From Volvox africanus (taxonomy: Eukaryota; Chlorophyta; Chlorophyceae; Chlamydomonadales; Volvocaceae), in assembly GCA_030268105.1 (NCBI GenBank), contig BSDZ01000024.1, positions 2,013,501-2,077,500 on the forward strand: a DNA stretch of 64,000 nt. The letters run 5' to 3'. Of the stretch, positions 43,439 through 55,592 are shown one piece after another. Under the pieces are notes generated by a model. The model had not been told where the DNA came from, did no database searches, and saw only the letters and a program-made list of their open reading frames with translations. The position numbers were made by a program, and so were the translations under genes. How positions within the stretch are numbered: position 1 is the first letter of the stretch; each line of letters starts with the position of its first letter.

Positions 43439-46400
43439 CTCTGCTTGCAGAGCTTGGAGCTGAGAGCAGAGCTTTGAAGCTTATGACTCTAAAACAGGTC
43501 GACGATTTGCTGTTGAAATTGCTGAACGGTTGCAATGCGAATATATATGAAAAGAAAAACTGTGTAAAGGGACTGCAAATGCGAATTCTTCTGCTCCGTT
43601 GCCGCCTGCAGTTCGGACACACCGCGGCTGGCAAATTATACACGGGTAGGGGTGCGACACGAATGTCCTGTTGCTGTCCTGTGTAATGCACTGACCCTGC
43701 GACGAACTGCTGTTAACAGGACACTGCAAAACTGCACTTGCTGCCAAGAAAACGCACTCTTCAATCAAGTAATTCTCCAGATGCTAAGACTACGTAAGAG
43801 GTAACCGAGCCGTATCACGCTAAGCCGCCCCCGCAAAAGGCTTCCTCCTGCAACACGCCGTCCGCGCGTCGCTTCGTGCTCACGAACCGACGAGTCCTTC
43901 ACGAGATCGCCTTAATGCCCGTGTAGGGTGCAGGCAACCCGGTTGCTACCTGTAATAAATAAGACATAAGCGCAAGCATTCGGAATGAGGGATGGACGGG
44001 ACGCAGTGAAAACTACGAAACACGGAACATACACAAGTACGTTAGTTGAGGTCGACCAGCACGGTACTTACCACAGTGAAGCCACGAAGGGCTGCTAACA
44101 AGCCAGACTGCTCAGCGCGTGGAAAGCACTTTGACGGCTCAGCGTTCCTGTCGCTGACACTCTTATGTTCAGATCTCCACAGCAGCTTGGGCTGCCGAAG
44201 ATGTGTCGAGCCAACGACGGCCGGATGAACTCTTCCGGTGGCTAACTTAAGGGTTTGCTAGACGGGAAATTTTGAGGGGATTGAAAACAGACGGCAGAGT
44301 CAAAACAACCCTTTGTATTGGCCAACAAGCCCTGGAAAGACCGCGCAATAGTCGACTTACAGTCTCACGGATAAGATAACTATGTCCGTGAACTGGCGCA
44401 GCGCAAGATGCGATGAGGCAGAACGTCCACAGTAGAACCTGCACACAAATTGGGAGACCATGGCCCGAGTCAAAACTAGCCAACCCATAGTCGGCGCCCA
44501 ATACGAGCATGGTACCAATAGTGGAAGAGTACCCATGATATAAACACAGCCTATCGGAAGAAGGCTGTGACGCGCACCAATCTTGGCGAGGCCCGCGCCC
44601 CGGCTGAACGCCTACATGACTCGTCAAACTTACCTCCAAGTAGCAGAGCGCCAAAAGACTGTAGTACACCTTACAATAATGACCTTTCGTCGTTTTCATG
44701 GAAGCAGGTCGTGTTTGGATACATTGAGCGGAGGTGTGAGAAGGCAAAAGATCAGGCAACTGGTCAAGTCAGCACAATCACGATTGTCGCAAGCAGTCGA
44801 TACTATTACGTGTGTAACGTAACAACTGTGGAAAACAATGCGTGCATGTATACATGAAAAGGGCGCCACCGCACAGCTCCAGGGTAACAGCGTAAAATTG
44901 GGGCCGTCCGTCTTTGTCGCCCAACTACAATAAGGCCAAGTAATATTACTCAATTTGATGAAGGGTAGCAATGGTCGCTGGCGCAACACTTTACATTACC
45001 GTTTCCTCAGCGGAACGCTTAATGTGAGCAAACTTTTCCGTTATCTACAATTATTCGTATATTTTGATACATTTTGGTTATTTATCACGATTCATATCGA
45101 CGTCTTCTCACATGTCTGGGTCGCTGGCCTTGTGTCGGGGTCGTTACTTTAACGTTCACAAGCCATAGCAGGCCTCGGAGATACACCTTGCTGCATTTAA
45201 TCAAGGCTATACTAACTATTAGGTTCTTACCTAGCCCTAGCCCCTTTGGCTGGGGCTTAAGAGGATAACTTGGTCGGGGCGGCACCTTGGTCCAGCAACC
45301 TTTGTCCCGGGCAGCCTTATTCCCTTTGTATGTATGTGTGCAAGTCACATATGCTTGCACTCCAACACTTTGGGAGTGCGAGCACAAGCAACATTAGTAC
45401 ATAAAATCATTTGCGTCTGGGCGCAATTCAATTCTTACAAGCAAAGCGTTGCCGGGGATGCTTGTCACCTCGGTGGGGGTCTGGTGTGAGGCTTTTGGGG
45501 GTTTTAGGAGTAAAAATCTGTCGGATTAAGTATTGCGTCGGTTGCAGAGTCCTCTGGTCCCCTGATCGTCCAGTACCGATTGCGTGGCCCCATGTTTAGT
45601 TGAAGAGACGGCTACAGCAACCTATTAAACACTACCAGCGGCCGAGGAGAACCCCCATCCCCTTTCACCCCCAGTCACATGGCAATTCCATGGAAGGGTT
45701 AGTACTGCTAAAAAGAGAATGATCAGAAACGTTTTACATCGCAGATAGATCAAGTGGTATGCTTAGCGGCCATGCTGGTCAGCGACAGCCCTTCTGAAGG
45801 GCAATCGGCAGTTGAGTACCCAAACACATCACGACACGCAACGCAAAAAGTATAACCCTGGAAAGAATCAACATATTGGCAAACACACACACACACACAT
45901 GCATATCCCATTTGGGGACTTCTGACCTACATGTAGGGGGCATCCACCCACATCTACCAACCAACAGACAAAGAGAGAGAAATGCACAGATTGCGCAGTG
46001 GTTGTGTTGCTCAATTCCAATTCAGAAATCCATGAAGAGAATGTCAAAGCACGGTAATTCCCCACTCGGGGTCCATCGCCGAATGGCGGAGCCATTAAAT
46101 CACAAATAGCGCAAATGAGTGATTGAAGCGGTATAGCAGGTGGAGAAAAAATAACACAAGAGCCCGAGGGGGCGCCGAGATGAGGATGAGGGGAGGTGGA
46201 TGAAGGGGAGAAATGGAGTAAAGGGTGGCGATAAGGCCCACCTGCGCGCCGAGACCCCGCTGCAGACCAACTGACCGTGTCACAGTGCCTCCCTCCCAAA
46301 CAATACCCTCCCATCCAGCATCCGACAACCCCATTCCCCCTTGCGGTCCCCTCCCCGCGCATACGCACGCGCATATCCCCACCACCACCACCGAGTCGTC

Positions 46401-46574
46401 TCCCCCAGCCCCTCTTCCTCCCACCCCCTCACCCCGGATGCTTCCCCGCCCCCCCTTTCGAAGACCCAGGGAAAGCCCCTTCAAACCTGAAACCCCACAC
46501 AGATACGTGGAGCCTCCGAAGCTCATCAGTAATGCCGTCCAAACAGCACTCGTACACACGTATACTCGTACAAA
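43439..46574. other. Gene-free stretch between carrier and DGK genes
   Basis: About 3.1 kb with lower GC and no exon I can support. It holds the carrier 5' flank, a 170-codon minus ORF (44759-44247) with a hydrophobic segment but no known domain, hairpin-forming sequences at about 45236-45260 and 45352-45382, a (CA)n run at 45885-45899 and a TTACA at 45734-45738 that could terminate the DGK transcript. Confidence 0.5.
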
Positions 46575-47140
46575 TTACACCGCGTGGGGAGCCCCCAGTC
46601 GCTGGGCGATCTGCGCCCCAAGCACCTGCCGTTGTACTGCGGTGATCGTACCCAGCACAACCGCCCCGTCCAACACCTCCCCCACAGCCGCCGTTAGGCG
46701 GGAGGTGGCACTGCTGAGGTCCAGCCGACGAAGAAGTACGGCACTTCCCTGGCATGGCGGGCATTTGTGTTTTTGTGTATACATGTATGTGTGTATGTTT
46801 GTGCGTATGTATTGGGAGGGGACATGGAAGGGGATGGGACGTAGGTGCGTATGTATTGGGAGGGGACATGGGGTTAAGTTTAGAAGAGCTCCGTGGCTCC
46901 AGTTACCGCCGGAATAACCTCGAAATATGACAACAGCATTCCCTCCCCCTCCCCGTCCTCCGCGGAACTGGAAGGGAGGAACGAGGAAAAGAAGTTGGGG
47001 CTAGGTGGAGCTCACCTTGAGACTGACGGAGAGTTGTGCGGCAGGTTGCATCCAGGGTTCCCCATCTACCTGGAAGAGGTGGGTGCAGATTGATTGTAAT
47101 GTGTATATGTGTACATGTGTATATGTTGTATATGTGTATA

Positions 47141-47215
<75 letters not shown>

Positions 47216-47268
47216 GTGAATGTGAATGTGAATGTGAATGTGAATGTGAATGTGAATGTGAATGTGAA

Positions 47269-47317
<49 letters not shown>

Positions 47318-48551
47318 GTGAATGTGGATGTGAATGTGAATGTGAATGTGCGTGCCGTGGAAAGGAGTACCAAGAAGCGGGTAGTACGCACCCCCCGTGC
47401 TTGGGGCCGGGCGGCAATCAAGTGGCTGAGGAGAGCTGGTTGGTGCCCGGGAGCATACAGCGGGGGTCTCAGTCGTTAACGTACCCCTCACATCACATGC
47501 GCAGTGTGAGCTCGGAGAAAGACGAGGGATATTTCGGAAGTATGAATGTGCGGGTTGTGTACTACATAAAGCGTCCGCCATAACCTTCTTGCCTACTTAC
47601 TTGTACGGCACCTCTTGTATGTTTATGTATGCGTATGTGTACGGTACGAAGGAAATATGTATGAGGTGCTGTTTCAGTAGGTAGAGACATACGCATACAC
47701 AAACATACACATTTCCCCGACCCAGCCATCTCCACCCGCCAAACCCCCACCTCCCTTACCTGCATGGGAAGCGCCTGATGGGTAGTTATAATCGCTGTAC
47801 GGCATTGACACAGCTTAGTAGCCCGCGCAAGGCCCACCTGTGACAGGATCCAAAGCAAAATCCAAACATGATTTGATACCGTACAATTTGACACATTACG
47901 ACCAGAGGGCCGTGGATGGCGGGAGGACGGGCGCTCAAGGGAGGCACCAACAACCCGCATGACAATGTCATACCTGCAGCTGCCCCAAGTGTACGGCGCC
48001 GTACACCACAACGACCTCCAGCACCCCGTCGCTAATGCTCTGGGGCGCCTCTGGATGAAGCTGTGGGGGCGGCGGCGGTGGCGGTATCATGAGATCAGCG
48101 GGGACTCTGGCGATGGCTGTTGCGTAGCCGCCACTGCGGCGCGTTGCCGTACCGCTGGCGGGAACAGATACTCCAAGGGCATTTCCGACGTGGCCATCCG
48201 GGGAGAAGGATTCTGCCAAAAGGGGGGACCGGGGGGTACGGGATAATGCGTTTCCCAATGGGACTCAGCCGAGGAGGGAGGGGAGGCCGTCGGGACATTA
48301 GGGGTGTTGGTGCAGCCCCCCCTAGCAGCTGGCCTCCTTTGCCGTACTTGTATAGCCGTATTAATAATCGTACTGCCGTACTCATCACTGACACCCACTT
48401 GGCATACTTGCTCCACCACTTGAGAAACCTCAATACATCATCAATGGATACATAATCACCCAGTCCCTTACCTGGACCTTGCCCCCTGCCGCTGCTGTCG
48501 CCGTTGCTTCCGCCGCCCCCGCCGCCCCCCCCGCCGCCGCCGCCCCCCCCC

Positions 48552-48583
<32 letters not shown>

Positions 48584-51500
48584 CGCCGCAGCCGCCGCAG
48601 CCAACATGAGCTGTTGTTGCTGCTGTGAAACTCCGTTTCCCCACAGATCCACTCCCCCCATGTACGACGGAATATTGAGGAACAAGATCCCCTGAGCCGA
48701 GGGAGGGAGCTCCACAACACTTCCGTCGCACTCCAGCTGCGGGGAGGGGGAGGAGGCGGGGGTTAGCGGTACGGCCAAAACCACACGCCCACGGTGGGGA
48801 ACACGAGTGCGGTGCCACTAACCCCTGATGAAGTTCAGACTGGTACGGAAAAGTGGGAGGTACGGCAGAGCGCATTTAAATGTCACAATACCGCATGAGC
48901 GGGGGAAATAAAGAGGACGAGCCCCCCTCACCCCCACAGCCGACGTGTCGGAAGACGGATCTTCCTTTCGGTACTGTACATTGGGTATTCACAAACGGGT
49001 TGGGCCTTATTCCGCAACTGCAATCATTCCTATGAGCGCTTCTGCCCCTGTCACCCGCCCTCCCCTCTCCCAACCTTTCCCCCAACACCAAACACACAGT
49101 CGTACCTGGAGTCTGTACGGCAAGTCCACACAACTCCTCGCCAGCAGGTCCCTCGCCCCCACGCCCGTGTACCACATCTTGTTGCCGAGCTGGGACTTGA
49201 ACCAGCCCGGGTAGCGCTCCCGCATCTGAACGAAGGGGTGGGGGCGGGGGGAGTGAAACACGTCAGTACGGACATGGACACCCCACATGCAGTACACACA
49301 TACACGCACATACTCTGTGAAACTCCAGCGCACACCAGCTGTCGATTCCAATCCCCAGGTAGTTGTTGAACATCTTGACCTGCACCAGAGGCAGTGCGCG
49401 TGTGAGTATGAGTATGTGTGTTTGCGTGACGGGCGGTGGGGGGGCAAGAACCTACAAACTACATCCGTAAGGCCAACCCAAAACCGAACCCACGAACCCG
49501 TACGACAGGGGGTGGAGGCGGGCTACGCGCCGCCGCCGCCGCCGCTGTGGCCTGACGCCGCCGCGGAAGGAAAGAGCTCCGTCGCTTCTGCGAGGGGTTG
49601 GGGTTTGGATTCGTACGGCATTCAAATGGGGGAAACGGGTGGTGCCTAACGGAAAGGTACCTTAACATACCCACGGGTCCCCCCTTACGAGACACACACC
49701 CGGCCCGCGCTAAGGCACACCAGAAGAGCGCCAGCGGGGAGAGGGACGTTCCGCGGGGTTAGCTAGAAGGGCCTTACCACGGGCTCCGGCGGCGTGGTCG
49801 TAATTGACAACGCCCATCGGTCCAGGGGTGTCGGCGCCGCCGTCGCCACCTCCGCCAACACCGTCGCCACGCCCCCACGCGCGTCCAAGGCTGCCAGTCC
49901 CCCGCCCCAGCCGAGAACTCGGGCCAGGTCGTTGCCTGCATTTCACACATAAAAACAAAACCAGAAAAAAATAAGAAATCAAATTTTAGCAAGAAATCAA
50001 ATAAAGTAGCACCGTAGCGTTATTCAAAAGGATCATATATATATATACACACTAGTTGACGCCTTAGTTGATTCGGCAGATTCCGCTGGATGCTGGTGGT
50101 GGGTGCTGAACCTGGGAAAACCACTGATTTCGGAGAAGTCGGCATGGGAGACTGGATGAGGGTGCCCCGAAATACCGGGGAAGGTAGGGAATGCCAGGTT
50201 AGTGGCCACGGGTGATGTACCCCCCTATCCTACACACACACTACATTATTTAAAAAATATTTATGTTATTGTTGTTTAAGTACGTACATGAAGGAAATTT
50301 GAACATACAGTTATAATGTATGCAATATACTTACTATATATACAATAAATACATAATATATATACATATATATGTATGTTGCGATCTAGAATGAAGCACC
50401 AACGGGGGCGATATAGCACCATCAACAACACCGCTTGGCAACCATTATTATCAAGTAAACAATTTGCGATTTTAAAACGACGGATAGCGGATTTAACCAC
50501 TCTGGCAAAGAAGGGGAACATACGGCATGTACGACAACTCCACTCTTCCGCACACATACAAACACACCTGTTCCAAGTGGTAACACTGCAACTTGCGGCG
50601 GCGGCGGCAGCGGCGGGGACGGTCTTACGCCAGCCGCATGGCCCGTATCGCAGAGCTCCCCGCTGCCATCTCCATTTTCATTTCCGCCGCTGCTGTTTTG
50701 CTGCGCCGCCGCCGCCGCCGCCGCCGCTGCTGCCGCCATTTCCGCCGCCACCACCTCAAGCTCCCCCAGTACCCATCCCGCTGTACCGTCCCCCCCAACA
50801 ACCAGCACTCGCAGCCCCGGCACCCCCCACCACCAGCGGAGAGCTGGCCCTGGAGCCTCCCGTACAAGATCCACCACCTGGGAAACGACGCAGGGGGCAG
50901 GAAATGCAGTACCCAGTGGATGCGAAATAAAATGCCGTACAGACCCATAATCATACGTATCGAACTACTCCCACCCCGACACATACGCACCTGCATTGGG
51001 TGTAGCAGCTGTAGCAGCTGTCGTCTTAGGTGCTCACCGACCTGTTTGGGTGGGGGGGAACGGCACCCGGTGGTGGGGTGGGGTGGGGTGGGGTGGGGTG
51101 GGGGGATCCGAGGTTTGGGTTTTGGTGGGAGTGTGATGCTGGCCGTGTTTTATCGGACTTAACAAACAACGTCAAACGAACCCAACCACCGATTGCTTTG
51201 ATAGGTAACCGAACCGCGTCAGGAATTAGAGCACTCGACGCGTCTCTTAGGCAGGGCACATTAGCTTATCCGTTTTTCGGTTGCAATGGACCCACTAACT
51301 AACTAGTTTTCAATATTTTCATTTCCGCGCCGGTCGTGCCGGGTAGCCACCTGCGGCCCGGAGCGCGGGTTGATGAACACCAGCGCCGGCTTGAAGCCTG
51401 ACGGAAGCACCCCGATACGGAAGTGCCGCCAACGATCCGCCGCTGCCGCGTCCGCCGCCGCCGTCAGCGACCATCCGGCGGCGTGAGAGCGGTACCAAAG

Positions 51501-54500
51501 CTGCGCCTGCTGTCTAAGAGATTGCCCCAACTGAATCTGTTTATGTTGTTGCTTTTGTTGCTTCTTACGGCCGCGGCCGCCCGCAGTGGTGGTGGCGGCT
51601 GCGCTGCCCGAAGTGGCCGTTGAGACCGCACCGCTCGCAGTCGTCGATGACGCCGGCGGCGAGGCAGCGGCGGAGGTCGCGGCACCTGTCCTACCCGCGC
51701 CACTGGTTAGGAAAGTTGGTCGGCCGCCATGGACTGGTAGTACAGCAGTGGGCGGTACGACCATTGCGCCCAGAGGGCCCAGGGAAGTCTGGGGTAGCGG
51801 TATCAGGGTCGGGCAGAATAAGATGGGTTGTGCAAAGATAAGTGTGTATATACTGGGGGGAGGGGGAGGGGGAGGGGGAGTGAACGCAACACCGTACATC
51901 GGCCTAGGTCTAAACGAGGACTCAGTTCCGTCCCCCCCCACACACACAATAAGCGAAACCAGACGCGCACAAGGCGGGATTGCGCAACTCCGAAACCAGC
52001 CAAGCCCCATTAACCTCTCCCGGCCTTTTCTGAACCCCGGGACGACAAACCCACCAACGGATCGCAGCAATCTAACCGGGACAACCGCCCGAAGTCGTTG
52101 GAGCAACGAACCGCGGTCGCCACCGATACCGTCCCTGACGATGGGCCAGGTGACCCACGGGTCGTGCCAGCCCCTTCTGTGCTTCCACCAACCGGACCGC
52201 CACTCGGGGGCGGAGTTGGCGCAACCTCGCCGCCGCCACCGCCGCCGCCACCTTGGCCGCGATGCATGGGGGGTGTGCCGCCGCCGCCGCCGCCGCCGTC
52301 ACCGGCACGGTTGCCCCCGGACTGACCGGCGATATTCGGTAGGCTATGACAACGGCGGTGCCGATCCCAGCCAGCTGCCGCCGCCGGTGCGGCGGCAACG
52401 GAGGGGCCGGCGGCAGCTGCTTTTGTACGGCCATCCATGGCCGCGGGCTTGAGCGTCACCGTACCGCAGGTCGTCGTACCGGCGGCCGCAGGGGCAATGG
52501 TGTTTGGCCCCGTGGGATGCAGGCTGCGCGCAGACTGCCGGCTAGGCCGAGTGTGGTCCCAGGGCGCGTCACCGCCGCCGCCGCCGCCGCCATTGCCACA
52601 GCCACTTTTGCGAGTGGCGGCTGCGGTGGTAGTAGTTACGGCTGTTTCGGAGCTGGCGGTGGCTGCGGCGCCGACCCCTCGCCCCCGTGAGCTGGCTGTG
52701 CCGTCAGCCTTTTGGACGCCGAGGGACAGACCGCCGCCGCCGGCTCGTCCCGTACTGGTCGTCTCTGCGCCGCCGCCGCCGCCGCTGCTGCCGCCGCCGT
52801 CACGCAGGGCGCTGTCGCCGTCGGCATCCCGTTGGAAAGAAACGCCACCACGTGGGGAGCCCTGCCACCATCGGTGGTATCGGGTTGGACGTTACGCAGT
52901 TATTGCGACGGTTATGGAAGTTTGAGTTTTGCAGATCGGCCTCCAAACCCGCCATGTTACACGGTGTGTGTTTCACGGGCGCTCTTACCCCCAAACCCCG
53001 GGGAATAATCCCTGCCCCCAAACACACAATCATTACATATCCCTCTCTTCTCATGTTGTCCATAATCCTCCCGTACGGCAAACACACATGCACACACGCC
53101 CACACCGTGATCTCCTCCGACTCCATGGCCTGCCCCTCCAGAGCCGCCCGAGTGGCGGCCGAGAGCACTCCGGGGTGGACGGAAGACCAGCACTGCACGT
53201 GGACAAAGCGCCTGTGTCGTGTGCGTGTGTGTATGTGTCGTTTGTGGGAGGGAGGGGTTTGGATGAAAATGTTAAATACTGAATTAGCGATTCGCTGCTG
53301 CTGTGGATAATCCCCACCCCCAGGTGTTTAGGGTCATAACCCCGTCCCCCCGTTTCCCCCCCTCCGGGACTGTATCAACCCCCCCGGGATGGTGCTGGTG
53401 GTGCTGGTGGTGCTGGTGAGTAAGCTGCGCTCCCCCCTCCCCCTTGCACCTGCACCCCCCGCAGCGCCACACGGGCTCCACCGCGAGCAGCCCCACTTCA
53501 CACGGCTCGCCGCAATAAAGGCAAAGGCTGGAGGGGCCGTGTGCGGCAGCGGCATGGCTAGGCCAGCTATTAGCGCCGCCGCCGCCGCCGCCGCCGTTAG
53601 TGATTGTGTCGGCCCCCGTCAGCAGCATCTCCGCATCCTGGCACCGGCGTGGAGGGGGTTTGGGTTTGGTGGGTGGGGGCCAGGTCGGGGGTTGGGGCGA
53701 GGCAGAAAAACGGAAAACTGCAGCTGACGGTGGGGAGTGCGGGGATTGTCCAAGGGGAGGGTGAAGGGCGTAAGGCCCTCCCGAGACGCGAGAACTGACA
53801 CTGATGTGTGGAGAACCTTCCATGAAGTAAAGAGGAGAGGGGGGAGAGGGGAGCAGATGAGACCTGGTCACTGATGATACGGGGGAGGGGCTGGGGGCAT
53901 CGAGGGGCTGATGAGGCAAAATCCTTCATGCCGGATGCAGATGCAGGCCCACTCTGCAGGTTGGTTAAATAGCGGTTGGAAAGCTGGTTTGCGGTCTCCG
54001 CCGTAACCCTCTCCTTCCCTTCCCGAACGCAACTGACGCAACCGTCACCACAACTAACCGCTGGAGGTAGTATGAGATCCAGAGTAGTGCCCGCCGCTCG
54101 CCAGTCATGGGGGAGCGACGGCGGGGGTGGCGGCGGCGATGCCACCACCGGTTCGGCTGCTTGCGACAGCGGCGGCGGCGGCACCGCCGCCAGCGACAGC
54201 AATCTACAGATGTGCGGAACCGCCTTTACACATGCGCCGTGGGCCACCACTCCACACAGCTCACAGCACTGGGTGGAGATTGCAGAATGTGAAAAGTCGC
54301 CGAATGATTTCCATAAAGTAAGTGGCAGTGGTGCCAGAGGAGGGATAAGGGGGACAGGATGGGAGCGGGGAAGTACAACTTATCTTAGAAAGCAGAGGGA
54401 GAAGAACACACACACACACTTCCTCTCTATTTCGTGTCGAGGAGAGAAGGAAGCTGAAGCAACTATGTCCCATGTGCGGGAGTGTGTATGTACGTGTGCG

Positions 54501-55592
54501 TGTTTTGCCGTACCTGTGCCCGCCCTTCAGTATCCTGCGCCACCAGCACGGGTTGGAAGCAGCCACAGCACACGACGGGAGCGGTCACAGATTGGGGGGA
54601 GTACCAGCGATGTACGGCAGCAGGGCGAAGCAGGCCGCTGGCGGCGGTGGTGGCGGCAGCTGCATCACTGGCGTGAAGCTCGCGTAAGGCCCGCGTGGCG
54701 ACAGCGACAAAGGCGCTGCCCCGGGCTGCAGTGTACCACCTGTGTTGGATAAATATACACACACATACACGTAATGGTGGGTGTGAAGGTGGTTTCCTTA
54801 CCGTTGCTTTTTGAGCCTTTTTAAACAAAATGTCGTAAATTAGATCCAGCGAATATGATGGATCCGAGATGAAACATCATCTCACCGAGTCAAGGTGGTT
54901 TATGCATCCGAAGGGGGTGGCGGGGTAAGGGGTACGTGTCCCTGATTGTGCATCTGTGCATCTGTGTGTGTGAGAGCGAGAGCGAGAGCAAGCGAGAGAG
55001 AGAGAGAGCGCCAGTGTAAATCCGCTCGATGAGATGAGATGAGAGACAGAAGGTGAGTAAAATCCACTCATCAGGCGAAGGGGTGAAGTGTTTTGTTGGC
55101 AGTAAGACATGCTCATAATGATGAAAGTACAACTGTTGTATAACAGCTCGTTGGCTGTTGCCTATTCGTTTCGGGATATTTAGTAGGAAGATGGTGATGT
55201 GCAGCACCTGGGATGTCTGCAATATTATAAGCATTACTGGGTGATGCTCCTGACCGGCAAAGTGTACCGGCTGGATGGGTGGCTAGCATCGGCAGGCGAT
55301 GGCAGTGAACTCACCGAATCAGGGTTACGCATGCGTTGCGAAGCGTGACTACCAAAAAGATGAAGATGACGGCAGCTAGAGATATCAGCAGCGCTGGCCG
55401 AATCCTCCATTTGCAGGATACGCGACAGAGAGCACCTAGAAAAGGCTGGTGAAAGGGAATAGTGGGCCAGGCTTGGCCTCGCGTAGATAATGCACCGAGT
55501 ATCTTCCAAGCCGATGACCTTGGGTCGCAGTTTAGAGGTTCAGCCAAGAAGTGTAAGACCTCAAGGAGGGTTAACTTCGGAATGCTGTCCAT
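46575..55592 (-). CDS. DGK: Diacylglycerol kinase with C1 zinc fingers (16 exons, 932 aa)
   Basis: Exons: 55592-55315, 54739-54514, 54268-54059, 53637-53450, 53211-53106, 51788-51351, 51041-50991, 50877-50568, 49935-49778, 49379-49314, 49225-49106, 48736-48472, 48050-47974, 47837-47760, 47069-47016 and 46748-46575, 933 codons in phase. The enzyme phosphorylates diacylglycerol to phosphatidic acid at membranes. N-terminal membrane anchor (LLISLAAVIFIFLVVTL), then two C1-type Cys/His regions (HRWYSPQS, CCELCGVVAHGACVK, LCLYCGEPCE, RFVHVQCW). Catalytic domain: ALVFINPRSG, VLVVGGDGTAGWVL (GGDGT at about 527-531), VAVLPLGTGNDLARVLGWGG. Accessory domain: NNYLGIGIDSWCALEFH, GILFLNIPSYMGGVDLWGN, LEVVVVYGAVHLGQLQVGLARA, VDGEPWMQP. 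Plant cluster I DGKs have the same order. A run of over 20 Gly interrupts the accessory domain. The 1.3-kb intron 51789-53105 might hide a low-complexity exon. The first exon is the least certain. Confidence 0.92.
47101..47349. repeat. TGTATG/TGTGAA hexanucleotide microsatellite
   Basis: Blocks alternate: (TGTATG)n to about 47217, (TGTGAA)n to about 47270, (TGTATG)n to about 47319, then (TGTGAA/TGTGGA)n. It lies in the DGK intron 47070-47759, close to the acceptor of the downstream exon. Long ORFs read through it in every frame and are artefacts. Confidence 0.95.
48504..48597. repeat. GGC repeat coding for polyglycine in DGK
   Basis: A (GCC/GCG)n tract on the plus strand that reads as more than 20 consecutive Gly codons, after an Ala stretch, in the DGK exon 48736-48472. 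Confidence 0.9.
51066..51108 (+). repeat. GGTGG / GGGGT repeat, G-quadruplex-prone
   Basis: (GTGGG)n run with at least five G-tracts of four separated by single T, in the DGK intron 51042-51350. The plus strand, not the DGK coding strand, is the G-rich one. Confidence 0.85.

Noticed and set aside
44247..44759. 170-codon minus ORF with hydrophobic segment
   Set aside because: No family match, splice context or codon bias like the real exons nearby.
47001..47583. Long ORFs in all frames (up to 192 codons)
   Set aside because: They are read-through of a hexanucleotide microsatellite with dipeptide-repeat products and overlap a DGK intron.
48421..48471. In-frame extension after the polyglycine exon (DYVSIDDVLRFLKWW)
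   Set aside because: Follows a good GTAAGG donor, and splicing there restores the DGK family sequence in phase, so it is intron read-through.
53284..53919. Single long DGK exon reading through 53919-53284
   Set aside because: Only 53637-53450 fits the C1 domain and the neighbouring phases; the ends are intron.
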